Assembly: GCA_937951615.1 (NCBI GenBank)
Contig: CALFBH010000007.1
Span: 121,557-185,556 of the forward strand
Direction: 5' to 3'
Source: an uncultured Saprospiraceae bacterium
Lineage (GTDB): Bacteria > Bacteroidota > Bacteroidia > Chitinophagales > Saprospiraceae
DNA: 64,000 bases
Shown here: piece after piece, positions 44,578-53,191 of the stretch
Layout of the letters: each line of letters opens with the position of its first letter
Numbering within the stretch: the first letter of the stretch is position 1
Translations under genes and position numbers: made by a program
The notes under the pieces: model-generated
What the model saw: only the letters and a program-made list of their open reading frames with translations
Database searches by the model: none
What the model was told of the DNA's origin: nothing

Positions 44578-46185
44578 CTATTCTGCCGACGAATCTACCA
44601 CGGCTTCTTCTTCTTTCTTTTCTGTTTCCAGTTTCTTTTGTTCTTCTTTGTATTCTTCTTCGAGCATTTCGCCGTATGCTTTGCTTGTCATACTTTTCTT
44701 ATCTATAGTAATTATATCTTCCAGCTTATCCTCCAGATCCTTCTGTATTCTATTCGCATGCATATTGCCCATACTGAAATTTCCCTGCCCCTGCATACTC
44801 TGCATGAAGTTACCAAATTGTTCATCTGCTTTAGGATCATCGGGACTCATGCCTGACATTTCAAAATAACGATCCTTAAATTCCGCCTCCACTTCTTCAT
44901 AAGAAACGTAAACACCTGCTTCCTTTGCTATTGCGTCTCGCAGGATATTCCATTTCAAGCCTTCAATTGTCAGTTTATATTCCTCATCACTTACCGGATT
45001 GCCCTCGGCATTCATTTCCATCCAGCGTTTTAGGTAGCCAGTAGGCAAGGTGACTTCGTTTTTTTCTACAACCGACTCCCTAAAATCTCGGAGAAGTCTT
45101 GCTTTTGCATTCTTGGTGAAATCTTCTCGCATCATCTCTGCTACTTCAGCCTTGAACCCTTTCTTTGCAGCTTTTCTTTCTGCATCCGTTACGACGTGTT
45201 TCTTTTCCTCTTCTTCTTTTGAGTTGTCATCTTCCAGGTCAAGTTCTACAACTTCAGGAATGGCGTCTTCGGAATCTTCCGATGCGACTTCTACTTTCTC
45301 CACCTCTTCTTCTTTAGGCAAAAACTCACCAACATGTTTCTCTGCCTTTTCCATGCCTATAGCCTGCACCAGCAATTCTGCACTTAGTTCGGCAGGTGTA
45401 ATATTGGTGATGCTGAGAATCTGTGCTCTGAAAGTATCATTGAATTGTACATCCTCATCTACACCTAGTAAATATTTATGTACATGATCTTTCTGATCTT
45501 CTTTGATCAAATCGTGAATATCGGTATCAAATGTATCCTCTTTTTTAAGCGTGAGGATTTTTTTCTTTAATTTTTCATTACTGATGTCCTCTAAGCTAAT
45601 CATAGCTGTCTTTTCTGAAAGACCGCCTTCTTTTGGTTCGCCGTCTTCGAGTTCAGTCAGTACGACAAATAAAATATCATTTTCGGCAGTGACTTTGTCC
45701 TGTGGTTCTCTAACGCCGTTTTCTTTGCGAAACCGGTCAATACTTTCCTCCACCAGTTCTTCTTCTATTTCTATATCGTATAAAGTCAATGAGGTTGTTT
45801 TGTCTGCACCTTGTACCTCAACTTTAGGCTGTAGTCCAATTTCAAACTGAAAACTATAATCCTGATAAGTCTTCAAATCTAATTCAGGAGCTATCTGTCC
45901 TTCTGCCGGTATCGGTTGTCCCAAAGTTTCTACCTCAGCATCAATCAGGTATTTCATGACCTCATTATAAGCCATGCGATTCAGCTCTTCGGCAAGGATT
46001 GATTTTCCATACATCTTTTTGATGTATGACATCGGTACTTGTCCTTTACGAAAACCTTTGAGGTGTGCCTTAGCACGAATTTTTTTTAATTCGTCGTTTA
46101 GACTCTTCTCATAATCTTCTTTGGCAATATTAACCGTAATAATGTGTGTTAATTGGTCGGTATTTTCCGTTGAAATGGTTGGCAT
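44578..46185 (-). CDS. tig: Trigger factor with long acidic insertion
   Basis: Trigger factor binds the ribosome exit tunnel and shields new chains. The 535-aa protein has the ribosome-binding domain with the GFRKGQVPMSYIKKMYG signature (residues about 40-56), a degenerate PPIase-like region (ENDILFVVLTELEDGE), and a helical C-terminal domain. It is about 100 residues longer than the E. coli protein (432). The excess includes an acidic/lysine-rich stretch around 285-340 (VEVASEDSEDAIPEVVELDL, then EEEEKKH), which lies between substrate-binding arms, and a highly charged tail ending in EEEAVVDSSAE. Upstream lies tRNA-Leu on the same strand, and clpP is 126 bases downstream. Confidence 0.95.
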   Translation of the reverse strand: MPTISTENTDQLTHIITVNIAKEDYEKSLNDELKKIRAKAHLKGFRKGQVPMSYIKKMYGKSILAEELNRMAYNEVMKYLIDAEVETLGQPIPAEGQIAPELDLKTYQDYSFQFEIGLQPKVEVQGADKTTSLTLYDIEIEEELVEESIDRFRKENGVREPQDKVTAENDILFVVLTELEDGEPKEGGLSEKTAMISLEDISNEKLKKKILTLKKEDTFDTDIHDLIKEDQKDHVHKYLLGVDEDVQFNDTFRAQILSITNITPAELSAELLVQAIGMEKAEKHVGEFLPKEEEVEKVEVASEDSEDAIPEVVELDLEDDNSKEEEEKKHVVTDAERKAAKKGFKAEVAEMMREDFTKNAKARLLRDFRESVVEKNEVTLPTGYLKRWMEMNAEGNPVSDEEYKLTIEGLKWNILRDAIAKEAGVYVSYEEVEAEFKDRYFEMSGMSPDDPKADEQFGNFMQSMQGQGNFSMGNMHANRIQKDLEDKLEDIITIDKKSMTSKAYGEMLEEEYKEEQKKLETEKKEEEAVVDSSAE

Positions 46186-46206
46186 ATTATCAAAATGTGG
46201 GTGGAA

Positions 46207-46245
46207 TTAAAATAATACAAGTTGTAGAAACTTGTATTATTTTAA
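46207..46245. terminator. Perfect 17-bp hairpin between tRNA-Leu and tig
   Basis: TTAAAATAATACAAGTT and AACTTGTATTATTTTAA flank a five-base loop. A second inverted pair follows (AAATTCCAAATTCCAG with TTGGAACTTGGAATTT near 46250-46303). It may end the tRNA transcript or structure the tig leader. Confidence 0.65.
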
Positions 46246-46373
46246 AAAACAAATTCCAAATTCCAGTCGCTTACACGTTTAATCATTGGAACTTGGAATT
46301 TAAAAGTTGAGATTCATTATTTAGAGGATGAAGGAGCTTTATCTGCCCCCAATAATCCTGCTTTTCTATTGTG

Positions 46374-46455
46374 TGCGGGTGGAGGGACTCGAACCCCCAC
46401 GCCGTGAAGCACTAGATCCTAAGTCTAGCGTGTCTACCAATTTCACCACACCCGC
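46374..46455 (-). tRNA. tRNA-Leu (UAG)
   Basis: On the minus strand the acceptor stem GCGGGTG pairs with CACCCGC followed by discriminator A. The D arm is TGGTGAAATTGGTAGACA and the anticodon loop ACTTAGGA sits in the CTAGA/TCTAG stem with anticodon TAG. A short class II variable arm (TGCTTCACGGCGT) and T arm GGGGGTTCGAGTCCCTC follow. CCA is not encoded. 82 nt. Confidence 0.96.
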
Positions 46456-46506
46456 ATTTTATAAGTTTTTGCTGTAAAAACTATCGCCTTTTTTTGAAAG
46501 CGAGTG

Positions 46507-46535
46507 CAAAGATATTCACTTTTTGTTAAAAACAA
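46507..46535 (-). promoter_or_regulatory. tRNA-Leu promoter (TTG-N18-TATCTTTG)
   Basis: On the minus strand TTG is followed after 18 bases by TATCTTTG, about 50 bases ahead of the tRNA 5' end. Confidence 0.6.
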
Positions 46536-46684
46536 TAAATTTTGCGGTTTATTTTGTAGACTTTATATCTGAATAAAAAACGCATGTTTTTTTGTGCTTT
46601 TTGGCTACCTTTATGTTAAGGCAAACATTTTGCCTTGAAAAACGTAAACAATATAGATATTATAAGATAAAAATTTACACGAAG

Positions 46685-48895
46685 ATGAGTACGACCTTAA
46701 TGACAAAACCGGAAGAGGAAAAGAAACTCATCCAACAGGCTTACAGGCGATTATTGCGTTCGGTGAAGACCAAGACCGATGAAGACCGTAAGCGTATTCG
46801 CATGGCTTATGAGATGGCAGTAGAGGCACATAAAAAGCAACGCCGAAAATCGGGCGAGCCTTATATCCTACATCCAATTGAAGTCGCGCGTATTTGTGCC
46901 ATGGAAATGGGATTGGGCAAAACGGCTGTCATTAGTGCCTTACTCCACGACGTTGTAGAAGATACAGATGTAACCATAGAAGAAATTCGGGAGCTTTTCG
47001 GCGAGCGTATTGGTATGATTGTAGAAGCCCTGACCAAATTTGACGGTTTATATGATGTAGCAAGCCCACAGGCAGAAACCTTCAAAAAAATTCTGGTCAC
47101 GCTGGCTACCGATGTTCGGGCAGTCATGGTGAAAATGGCCGACCGCCTGCACAATATGCGCACGCTTGGCTCTATGCCCAGCCACAAACAAATCAAAATT
47201 GCCTCCGAAACTGCTTATATATATGCCCCATTGGCCCACCGTCTTGGTTTGTACAAACTAAAAACAGAGTTTGACGACCTCTGTATGAGAATTACGGAGC
47301 CTGAACGCTATCAAGAAGTAGAGCAGAAACTAAAAGACTCAGAATCGCAACGTTCTCGTTATGTAACGGAATTTATGAAACCGATCCGCAAATCTATTGG
47401 GGAGATGAACATTAAATTCCGTATTTCGGGACGAGCAAAGTCTATTTTTTCTATTTCCAATAAAATGAAAAAGAAGCAGGTCGAATTTGAACAAATTTAC
47501 GACCTCTTTGCTATACGAATTATCATTGATGTACCATTGCCGACGGAAAAATCTGCCTGTTGGCAAATTTATTCTATTATTACAGATAATTATAAACCCA
47601 TTCCCGAACGCTTAAAAGACTGGGTTTCTACCCCCAAAGCCAATGGTTATGAATCGCTGCACACCACTGTTGTTGGTCCACGCGGCCGATTTGTAGAAGT
47701 GCAGGTGCGTAGCGAGCGCATGGATGAAATCGCTGAACGCGGATTAGCCGCACATTGGAAATATAAAGGTGCTTCTTCTTCCGAAAGTGTTCTTGATCGT
47801 TGGCTCAATCATGTCCGCGAAATGCTGGAATCGCCAGAAGAAGATGCTGTAGATTTTCTAAATGATTTCCGTACCAACCTGTTTGCCGACGAAGTATATG
47901 TTTTTACGCCGAAAGGCGATATGCGTATTTTGCCCCAAGGTTCTACTGCACTGGATTTTGCCTTTGATATTCATACCGAAATAGGCTATCACTGCATGGG
48001 TATTCGTGCCAATGAGCGACAGGTGCCCATTAGTTATAAAATACAACACGGTGATCGTCTGGAGGTCATGACCTCCAAAAACCAAAAGCCGAATGAAAGT
48101 TGGTTGCAGATTGTCGTCACAGGCAAGGCCAAGTCTCGTATTCGACAGGCATTAAAAGAAGAAAAGAAACAGCAGGGCGAAATCGGCAAGGAATACCTGA
48201 TGCGGAAGATGAAAAACCTCAAAGCCGATTTCAATTCCGACAATATTGATTTATTGCTGAAATTTTATGAAGTAAAATCGAATATTGACCTATATTACGG
48301 TATTGCGATGGAGCAATTGCAGCTGGGACGACTGAAAGAACTGAATGTAGAGCATGGTAAATTTTCGATTCCGCAAGAGGAAAAAGTCGTCAATCGACAG
48401 ATACGTCCTGCCAGCAAGTCGCAATCGCAGCAAGGAGAAGCGCAGCCACACCTAACGATCAATGGAGAAGATGCCAAGCAATTTGCCCATTCGCTGGCGA
48501 CTTGTTGTAAGCCCGTTCAAGGGGATAAAATTTTTGCTTACACAACGATTACTGATGGGGTAAAAATACATCGAAATAACTGCCCGAATGCGAAAAATCT
48601 GTTATCGAAGTACGGTTATCGTGTGATGAAAGCAGAATGGGTGACTTCTTTCAATACGTCATTTGTAGCTGATCTTGAATTGACTGGAATTGATGATATT
48701 GGGGTGGTACAACGCTTGACGAATGTACTGACGAATGTACTTCGAGTCAATATGCGGTCTATTTCTATGGATGGAAATGAAGGCTATTTTAAAGGTAAAA
48801 TTAGTGTCGTTGTAAACAATACAGACCAATTAAATTTTATTATCAAAAATCTGAGGGAACAGGAATTTATTGCCTCTGTTACGCGGATTGAATAG
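46685..48895 (+). CDS. rel: Bifunctional (p)ppGpp synthetase/hydrolase (RelA/SpoT family)
   Basis: The enzyme makes and degrades the stringent-response alarmone. The 736-aa protein has the HD hydrolase domain (HPIEVA with H63; HDVVEDT with H88-D89 and E92-D93), the synthetase domain (YDLFAIRIII, KANGYESLHTTVVGP), TGS (DEVYVFTPKGDMRILPQGSTALDFAFDIH) and a C-terminal ACT domain. Both active sites look intact, so it is a bifunctional Rel-type enzyme. The track ORF begins at 46592, but ATG 46685 (MSTTLMTKPEEE) starts the conserved part and leaves room for a TACCTTTA -7-like box at 46606. Confidence 0.95.
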   Translation: MSTTLMTKPEEEKKLIQQAYRRLLRSVKTKTDEDRKRIRMAYEMAVEAHKKQRRKSGEPYILHPIEVARICAMEMGLGKTAVISALLHDVVEDTDVTIEEIRELFGERIGMIVEALTKFDGLYDVASPQAETFKKILVTLATDVRAVMVKMADRLHNMRTLGSMPSHKQIKIASETAYIYAPLAHRLGLYKLKTEFDDLCMRITEPERYQEVEQKLKDSESQRSRYVTEFMKPIRKSIGEMNIKFRISGRAKSIFSISNKMKKKQVEFEQIYDLFAIRIIIDVPLPTEKSACWQIYSIITDNYKPIPERLKDWVSTPKANGYESLHTTVVGPRGRFVEVQVRSERMDEIAERGLAAHWKYKGASSSESVLDRWLNHVREMLESPEEDAVDFLNDFRTNLFADEVYVFTPKGDMRILPQGSTALDFAFDIHTEIGYHCMGIRANERQVPISYKIQHGDRLEVMTSKNQKPNESWLQIVVTGKAKSRIRQALKEEKKQQGEIGKEYLMRKMKNLKADFNSDNIDLLLKFYEVKSNIDLYYGIAMEQLQLGRLKELNVEHGKFSIPQEEKVVNRQIRPASKSQSQQGEAQPHLTINGEDAKQFAHSLATCCKPVQGDKIFAYTTITDGVKIHRNNCPNAKNLLSKYGYRVMKAEWVTSFNTSFVADLELTGIDDIGVVQRLTNVLTNVLRVNMRSISMDGNEGYFKGKISVVVNNTDQLNFIIKNLREQEFIASVTRIE

Positions 48896-49108
48896 AATTG
48901 AAATACAAACTCAACTGTCAAATACAAATATAAAGGCTATGTGAGTAAGTGCCTGGACTCAACTAAACGCTACTTTCAATTTATGTAATTGACTTATTGT
49001 CAATAGTTTTTTGAATTTGACGTTTGGATTTGTATTTCCACTTATGTTGATTTGAAAATAGCATTTTTTGTGTCCCAACACTATTATAATTAAAACAAAA
49101 ACACCACT
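48896..49108. repeat. 'gaaatacaaa...gtcaaa' long-range inverted repeat in a gene gap
   Basis: TGAAATACAAACTCAACTGT with the following CAAATACAAA is mirrored about 100 bases later by TTTGAATTTGACGTTTGG and ATTTGTATTTCC. The gap between rel and the next gene thus folds back. No gene or firm promoter was found. Confidence 0.55.
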
Positions 49109-50140
49109 ATGTTAGCATTACTCAGGAAGCTTATCGAATTTTTTTTTGGTAAACGCAATAATAATCCAGATCCCAATCCAAACCCCAATCCCAATCCAGG
49201 ACCAACGGATCCTCCTCCGCCAGATCCAGGACTTCCTTTTCCACTTCGTGCCAATCAGATAGATGGCATCAGTATTGAACCTGGTTTTGACTATACTATC
49301 CAGTCGGAAGATGCCATGGAAGATTCTTTTGTTGTCAAATTCGAAACAGTAGCGGAGCGTTATGGCATGCATCGTACTAGCTTGCGGGCTTTCAATGAAG
49401 CACAGGATACCTATAAAGTCGGTGAGGTCTTATACGTGCCTTCGTTCGATGAACTTTGTTTTATGGAATACCACAGAATGGAAGATGATTTGGACAAGGT
49501 CATAGAGAATTATAGAAATATGCCAAACGAGCCCAATCGCATCCTGCTCAATGCTGCTCGTTATCGTGGTGCTGGTGATATGGGCTTGAGTTATGGTACA
49601 ATATCCACGACATTCTACAGCGCAAACAGCGGACTAGATGGCGCAAGTGAAAGGCGAAGTGAGATGATTAAAGGGCAACGCGAATATCGGGTCAATTGGG
49701 GCGAAAACCTTTGGAAATGTAATGTATTCATGCATGATTGTGTCTATTATGCCGGTTATTTGCCGGATATGTTGAGTAATGATCATTACATTACAGCAGG
49801 TAGTTTGCATTTGTCTAATAATTACCGACAAATAGAAATTGATGAAGTGACACCGGGCTGCATTATTCAATTGTATGGTGGTGAAGGTTCCAACGATTCG
49901 CATAATATGGTCTTGATGGCTTTTATAGAGCGCAAAGAACTGAATGAAAATGAACCGACTGAAGAATGGACATTCAAAGCAATGGGTGCAGAGAAAGATA
50001 GGGTGGCAGTTTCCATTCGTCGGCATATTGTATTTATGGATACTTCTGGTGATTTTTATAAAGTAAATAAAAGCCTTGACCACGGTAAGCGGACTTATAT
50101 TCGCCTTTTCAAACCTAAGTTTAAGCGAGACATTGTATAG
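49109..50140 (+). CDS. LysM-like / NlpC-P60 or CHAP-like putative cell-wall hydrolase
   Basis: The 343-aa protein has a hydrophobic N-terminus (MLALLRKLIEFFFG), a Pro/Asn-rich linker (NNPDPNPNPNPNPG) and a LysM-like segment (DYTIQSEDAM...VVKFETVAERYGMHRTSLRAFNEAQDTYKVGEVLYVPS). The C-terminal domain could be a Cys/His amidase: KCNVFMHDCVYYAGY offers the catalytic Cys, and VTPGCIIQLY with SHNMVLMAF offers the His strand, as in NlpC/P60 or CHAP folds. The domain calls are by eye. It is followed by a GH25 lysozyme, so both may act on peptidoglycan. Its last ten codons lie inside the 170-bp duplication. Confidence 0.6.
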   Translation: MLALLRKLIEFFFGKRNNNPDPNPNPNPNPGPTDPPPPDPGLPFPLRANQIDGISIEPGFDYTIQSEDAMEDSFVVKFETVAERYGMHRTSLRAFNEAQDTYKVGEVLYVPSFDELCFMEYHRMEDDLDKVIENYRNMPNEPNRILLNAARYRGAGDMGLSYGTISTTFYSANSGLDGASERRSEMIKGQREYRVNWGENLWKCNVFMHDCVYYAGYLPDMLSNDHYITAGSLHLSNNYRQIEIDEVTPGCIIQLYGGEGSNDSHNMVLMAFIERKELNENEPTEEWTFKAMGAEKDRVAVSIRRHIVFMDTSGDFYKVNKSLDHGKRTYIRLFKPKFKRDIV

Positions 50141-50450
50141 TTGTGTTGTCGTGTTGAGGTGTTAATGTGTTGTTGTAAAAATTGTTTTGCGAAGCAAAAC
50201 ACTACGCACATTAACACGACAACACGACAACACACCAACACATTTCAATATGAAAAAAATCTCCAGTCTTTTACTGCTTCAAACGTAAGTTTAAGCGGGA
50301 CATTGTATAGTTGTGTTGTCGTGTTGAGGTGTTAATGTGTTGTTGTAAAAATTGTTTTGCGAAGCAAAACACTACGCACATTAACACGACAACACGACAA
50401 CACACCAACACATTGAAATATGAAAAAAATCTCAAGCCTTTTACTGCTTT
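50111..50450 (+). repeat. 170-bp tandem duplication with internal long hairpin
   Basis: 50111-50280 and 50281-50450 are about 95% identical. The unit spans the last codons of the upstream gene, a large inverted repeat (GTGTTGTCGTGTTGAGGTGT paired with ...ACACGACAACACGACAACAC around TTTTGC-gaa-GCAAAA), and the first codons of the lysozyme gene. The first copy holds a remnant start at 50250 (MKKISSLLLLQT and stop); the second copy supplies the real lysozyme start at 50420. Confidence 0.95.
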
Positions 50451-51103
50451 TTTTGTTGATAATGGCTTGTCGCCAAGCAACAGAAAGGCTGAAAGCTTAT
50501 GAGATACATGGGATTGATGTTTCGCATTATCAAGGCAATATCAACTGGGAAACAGTCGCAAAGCAAGATATACAATTTGCATTTGTAAAAGCCACAGAAG
50601 GGCAGGAGATGCGCGATAAGCAATTTGCTGTCAACTGGAAAGCGATTGATAAAACCCAAGTCAAAAAAGGGGCGTATCATTTTTTTCGACCAAGCATTTC
50701 ATCTGCTGCACAGGCTAAGAATTTCATCGAACAAGTCAAGCTGAAACCTGGTGATTTGCCGCCTGTTCTGGACGTGGAAGTGCTGGATAATACTAGCCCA
50801 TCCACCCTGAGAAAAGGCATGAAAACCTGGTTGGAAATGGTAGAACAACATTATAATATCCGTCCTGTCATTTATACCAATCTGAAGTTTTATCAAGACT
50901 ATATTCAAGGACATTTTGATGGCTATCCGCTTTGGATTGCGCGGTATAATTATCGACCGCCTTTGCTGTCAGGCAGTGAAGAATGGCAGTTTTGGCAATA
51001 TGGGAATCGGGGACGCCTGCCCGGTATTCAAGGGAATGTAGATTTTAATGTCTTTTGTGGGAGAATGGAGGAATTGGAGTGGCTTTGTTTGACTGGAGAA
51101 TGA
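50420..51103 (+). CDS. GH25-family lysozyme, lipoprotein
   Basis: GH25 enzymes cleave the MurNAc-GlcNAc bond of peptidoglycan. The 227-aa protein begins with a lipoprotein signal (MKKISSLLLLFLLIMAC, Cys17) and then GIDVSHYQGNINWETV with the catalytic-site Asp33. FAFVKATEG, VKKGAYHFFRP, the acidic pair in PPVLDVEV (Asp118, Glu120) and the closing WQFWQYGNRGRLPGIQGNVDFNVF complete the family pattern. It is probably anchored to a membrane facing the periplasm. Its start lies in the second copy of the 170-bp duplication; the first copy has only the signal-peptide remnant. Confidence 0.93.
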   Translation: MKKISSLLLLFLLIMACRQATERLKAYEIHGIDVSHYQGNINWETVAKQDIQFAFVKATEGQEMRDKQFAVNWKAIDKTQVKKGAYHFFRPSISSAAQAKNFIEQVKLKPGDLPPVLDVEVLDNTSPSTLRKGMKTWLEMVEQHYNIRPVIYTNLKFYQDYIQGHFDGYPLWIARYNYRPPLLSGSEEWQFWQYGNRGRLPGIQGNVDFNVFCGRMEELEWLCLTGE

Positions 51104-51114
51104 ATAATAGCCAG

Positions 51115-51141
51115 TGTTGGTTTCGACTCCGCTCAACCAAC
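51115..51141. repeat. Dispersed palindrome with TTCGACTCCGCTCA core
   Basis: GTTGGTTTCGACTCCGCTCA followed by ACCAAC is the reverse complement of the TGAGCGGAGTCGAA core seen at 23642 and in the 14817 block. GTTGGT/ACCAAC are the outer arms; GTTGGTT recurs at 51151. Confidence 0.7.
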
Positions 51142-51308
51142 TACAATACAGTTGGTTGATTTGTATGGTATATATTGGATTTTTTCAAAAAAAATCAAGG
51201 GTTTGAGCAGTGGCTTTTGTCTTGAGGATACCCCAGTAAATCAAAAAAAATCCAACAAATTTCAAAAACAACGCACTACCCACAACACAAGTTCAGACAA
51301 GAATGTCT

Positions 51309-51690
51309 ATGCTATTGTACAACCTGCAACTCGCAACCCACCAACTCGCAACCCACCAACTCGCAACTCACCAACCCGCAACCCCGCAACCCGCAACCCC
51401 GCAACCCGCAACCCGCAACCCACCAATCCGCAACCCGCAACCCACCAACTCGCAACCCGCAACCCACCAACTCGCAACTCGCAACCCACCAACTCGCAAC
51501 TCGCAACCCACCAACTCGCAACTCGCAACCCACCAACCCGCAACTCGCAACCCGCAACCCACCAACCCGCAACCCACCAACCCACCAACCCGCAACCCAC
51601 CAACCCGCAACCCACCAATCCGCAACCCGCAACCCACCAACCCGCAACCCGCAACTCACCAACCCGCAACCCACCAACCCGCAACTCAAA
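51309..51690 (+). repeat. ~380-bp 'CGCAACCCACCAACC' word repeat ahead of the biotin carboxylase gene
   Basis: The block is made almost only of CGCAACCC, CACCAACC and CGCAACTC units in irregular order. It has open frames on both strands, which explains several track ORFs (poly-T/R/N/P on + and poly-V/G/L on -). It is not protein-like. It ends just before the TATATTTG box of the downstream gene. Unlike most word repeats in this window it has only one arm. Confidence 0.85.
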
Positions 51691-51698
51691 AAAATCCG

Positions 51699-51706
51699 TA
51701 TATTTG
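51699..51706 (+). promoter_or_regulatory. -7 element (TATATTTG) of the biotin carboxylase gene
   Basis: TATATTTG lies nine bases before the ATG at 51716, directly after the word repeat. A nearly leaderless transcript is implied. Confidence 0.5.
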
Positions 51707-51715
51707 CCCACAGAT

Positions 51716-53191
51716 ATGAAAAAGTTATTGATAGCCAATAGAGGTGAAATCGCCCTACGTGTAATGCGGACGGCGAAAGAAATGGGCATCCGCACGGTAG
51801 CCGTGTATTCCGAAGCTGACCGACTAGCTCCGCATGTGCGTTATGCAGATGAAGCAGTGTGTCTGGGACCACCGCCTTCCAATGAATCTTATTTACTGGG
51901 CGATAAAATTATAGCGGAAGCGAAAAAACTCGGCGTGGATGCCATACATCCTGGCTATGGTTTCCTGAGTGAAAATGCGGCATTTGCAGCAGCAGTCAAT
52001 AAAGCGGGGATGATCTTCGTGGGACCACCAATACACGCCATACAGGTGATGGGCAGCAAGCTGGCAGCCAAAGATACTGTCAAGGACTATAATATCCCGA
52101 TGGTGCCAGGAACAGATGAAGCGATTACGGACATTCCGGCAGCGAAAAAAATAGCAGGAGAAATTGGTTTCCCTATCCTCATCAAAGCCTCTGCGGGAGG
52201 TGGTGGTAAGGGAATGCGCGTAGTGGAAAGTCCGGCGGAGTTTGAAGAACAGATGCAGCGGGCGGTGAGTGAAGCGACTTCTTCTTTTGGCGATGGCTCG
52301 GTCTTTATTGAAAAGTATATCACTTCGCCCCGACATATTGAGATACAGGTACTCGCTGATAATCACGGTAATGTGGTGCATCTCTTCGAGCGGGAATGCA
52401 GCATACAGCGCAGGCATCAGAAGGTAGTAGAAGAAGCACCTTCGGTAGTGCTGACGCCCGAACTGCGGGCAGCGATGGGCAAAAGTGCGACTGATGTAGC
52501 GCGTTCCTGCGGCTATTCTGGCGCGGGTACAGTAGAGTTTTTGCTTGATGATGAGCTGAATTATTATTTCCTGGAAATGAACACCCGCCTACAGGTAGAA
52601 CATCCGGTGACGGAGCTGATTACGGGCATCGACCTGGTGCAGCAGCAATTGCTGGTGGCGCAAAATAAACCCTTAGCTTTCACGCAGGAAGACCTGAGTT
52701 TTAGCGGACATGCACTCGAACTTCGCGTATATGCCGAAGATCCGAACAATAATTTCCTGCCCAGCGTGGGCAATTTGCAGACTTACCGACCACCTAAAGG
52801 ACATGGCATTCGAGTGGACGATGGTTTTGAGGAAGGCATGGATATTCCGATTTATTATGATCCGATGATTGCCAAGCTGATTACTTATGGCAGCGACCGT
52901 GATGAAGCCATCCGGCGGATGCGACGGGCGATTTCGGATTATCAAATCACTGGAGTAGCAACAACTTTGTCTTTCGGCGAATTTGTCCTGCAACACGATG
53001 CTTTTCTATCAGGCAAATTTTCTACACATTTTGTAAAAGAATATTTTAATCCAAAACCAGATGCTGGAACGGAAGAAGAAGCTCAGGTAGCTGCTTTGTT
53101 GGCGATGCACTTATTGAAAAATGATGTTGCGCTTTCGACGAATACAGTGAAGGAGCAAGCGAGTGTTTCTAAGTGGCGGCAGCGACGCTAA
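51716..53191 (+). CDS. accC: Biotin carboxylase subunit (AccC-like)
   Basis: The enzyme carboxylates biotin on a carrier protein as the first step of an acyl-CoA carboxylase. The 491-aa protein shows MKKLLIANRGEIALRVMRTAKEMGIRTVAVYSEAD, the ATP-grasp segment ASAGGGGKGMRVV, the bicarbonate/biotin site EMNTRLQVEHPVTE and GHALELRVYAEDP. It is about 40 residues longer than E. coli AccC, with the extra at the C-terminus, so it could serve a propionyl- or other acyl-CoA carboxylase. No biotin carrier or carboxyltransferase lies nearby. The track ORF start at 51152 is rejected because its first 188 residues are repeat DNA. Confidence 0.95.
   Translation: MKKLLIANRGEIALRVMRTAKEMGIRTVAVYSEADRLAPHVRYADEAVCLGPPPSNESYLLGDKIIAEAKKLGVDAIHPGYGFLSENAAFAAAVNKAGMIFVGPPIHAIQVMGSKLAAKDTVKDYNIPMVPGTDEAITDIPAAKKIAGEIGFPILIKASAGGGGKGMRVVESPAEFEEQMQRAVSEATSSFGDGSVFIEKYITSPRHIEIQVLADNHGNVVHLFERECSIQRRHQKVVEEAPSVVLTPELRAAMGKSATDVARSCGYSGAGTVEFLLDDELNYYFLEMNTRLQVEHPVTELITGIDLVQQQLLVAQNKPLAFTQEDLSFSGHALELRVYAEDPNNNFLPSVGNLQTYRPPKGHGIRVDDGFEEGMDIPIYYDPMIAKLITYGSDRDEAIRRMRRAISDYQITGVATTLSFGEFVLQHDAFLSGKFSTHFVKEYFNPKPDAGTEEEAQVAALLAMHLLKNDVALSTNTVKEQASVSKWRQRR

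Noticed and set aside
44476-44856. + strand ORF of 126 aa near clpP/tig
   Set aside because: Antisense to the 3' end of trigger factor, Phe/Cys-rich translation of the complement; no start context.
45050-45850. Serine-rich + strand ORFs (145 and 99 aa)
   Set aside because: They lie antisense to the Glu-rich part of trigger factor; Ser runs are the complement of GAA/GAG-type codons.
50250-50288. Short ORF MKKISSLLLLQT
   Set aside because: It is the duplicated beginning of the lysozyme gene, cut off by the duplication joint; not a gene.
51152-51715. 188-residue N-terminal extension of the biotin carboxylase in the ORF track
   Set aside because: It is encoded by repeat DNA and would cover the TATATTTG promoter box; ATG 51716 gives the canonical AccC start.
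51307-51872. Overlapping ORFs of 90-186 aa on both strands
   Set aside because: They are translations of the CGCAACCC/CACCAACC word repeat, with poly-V/G/L/R composition and no protein character.
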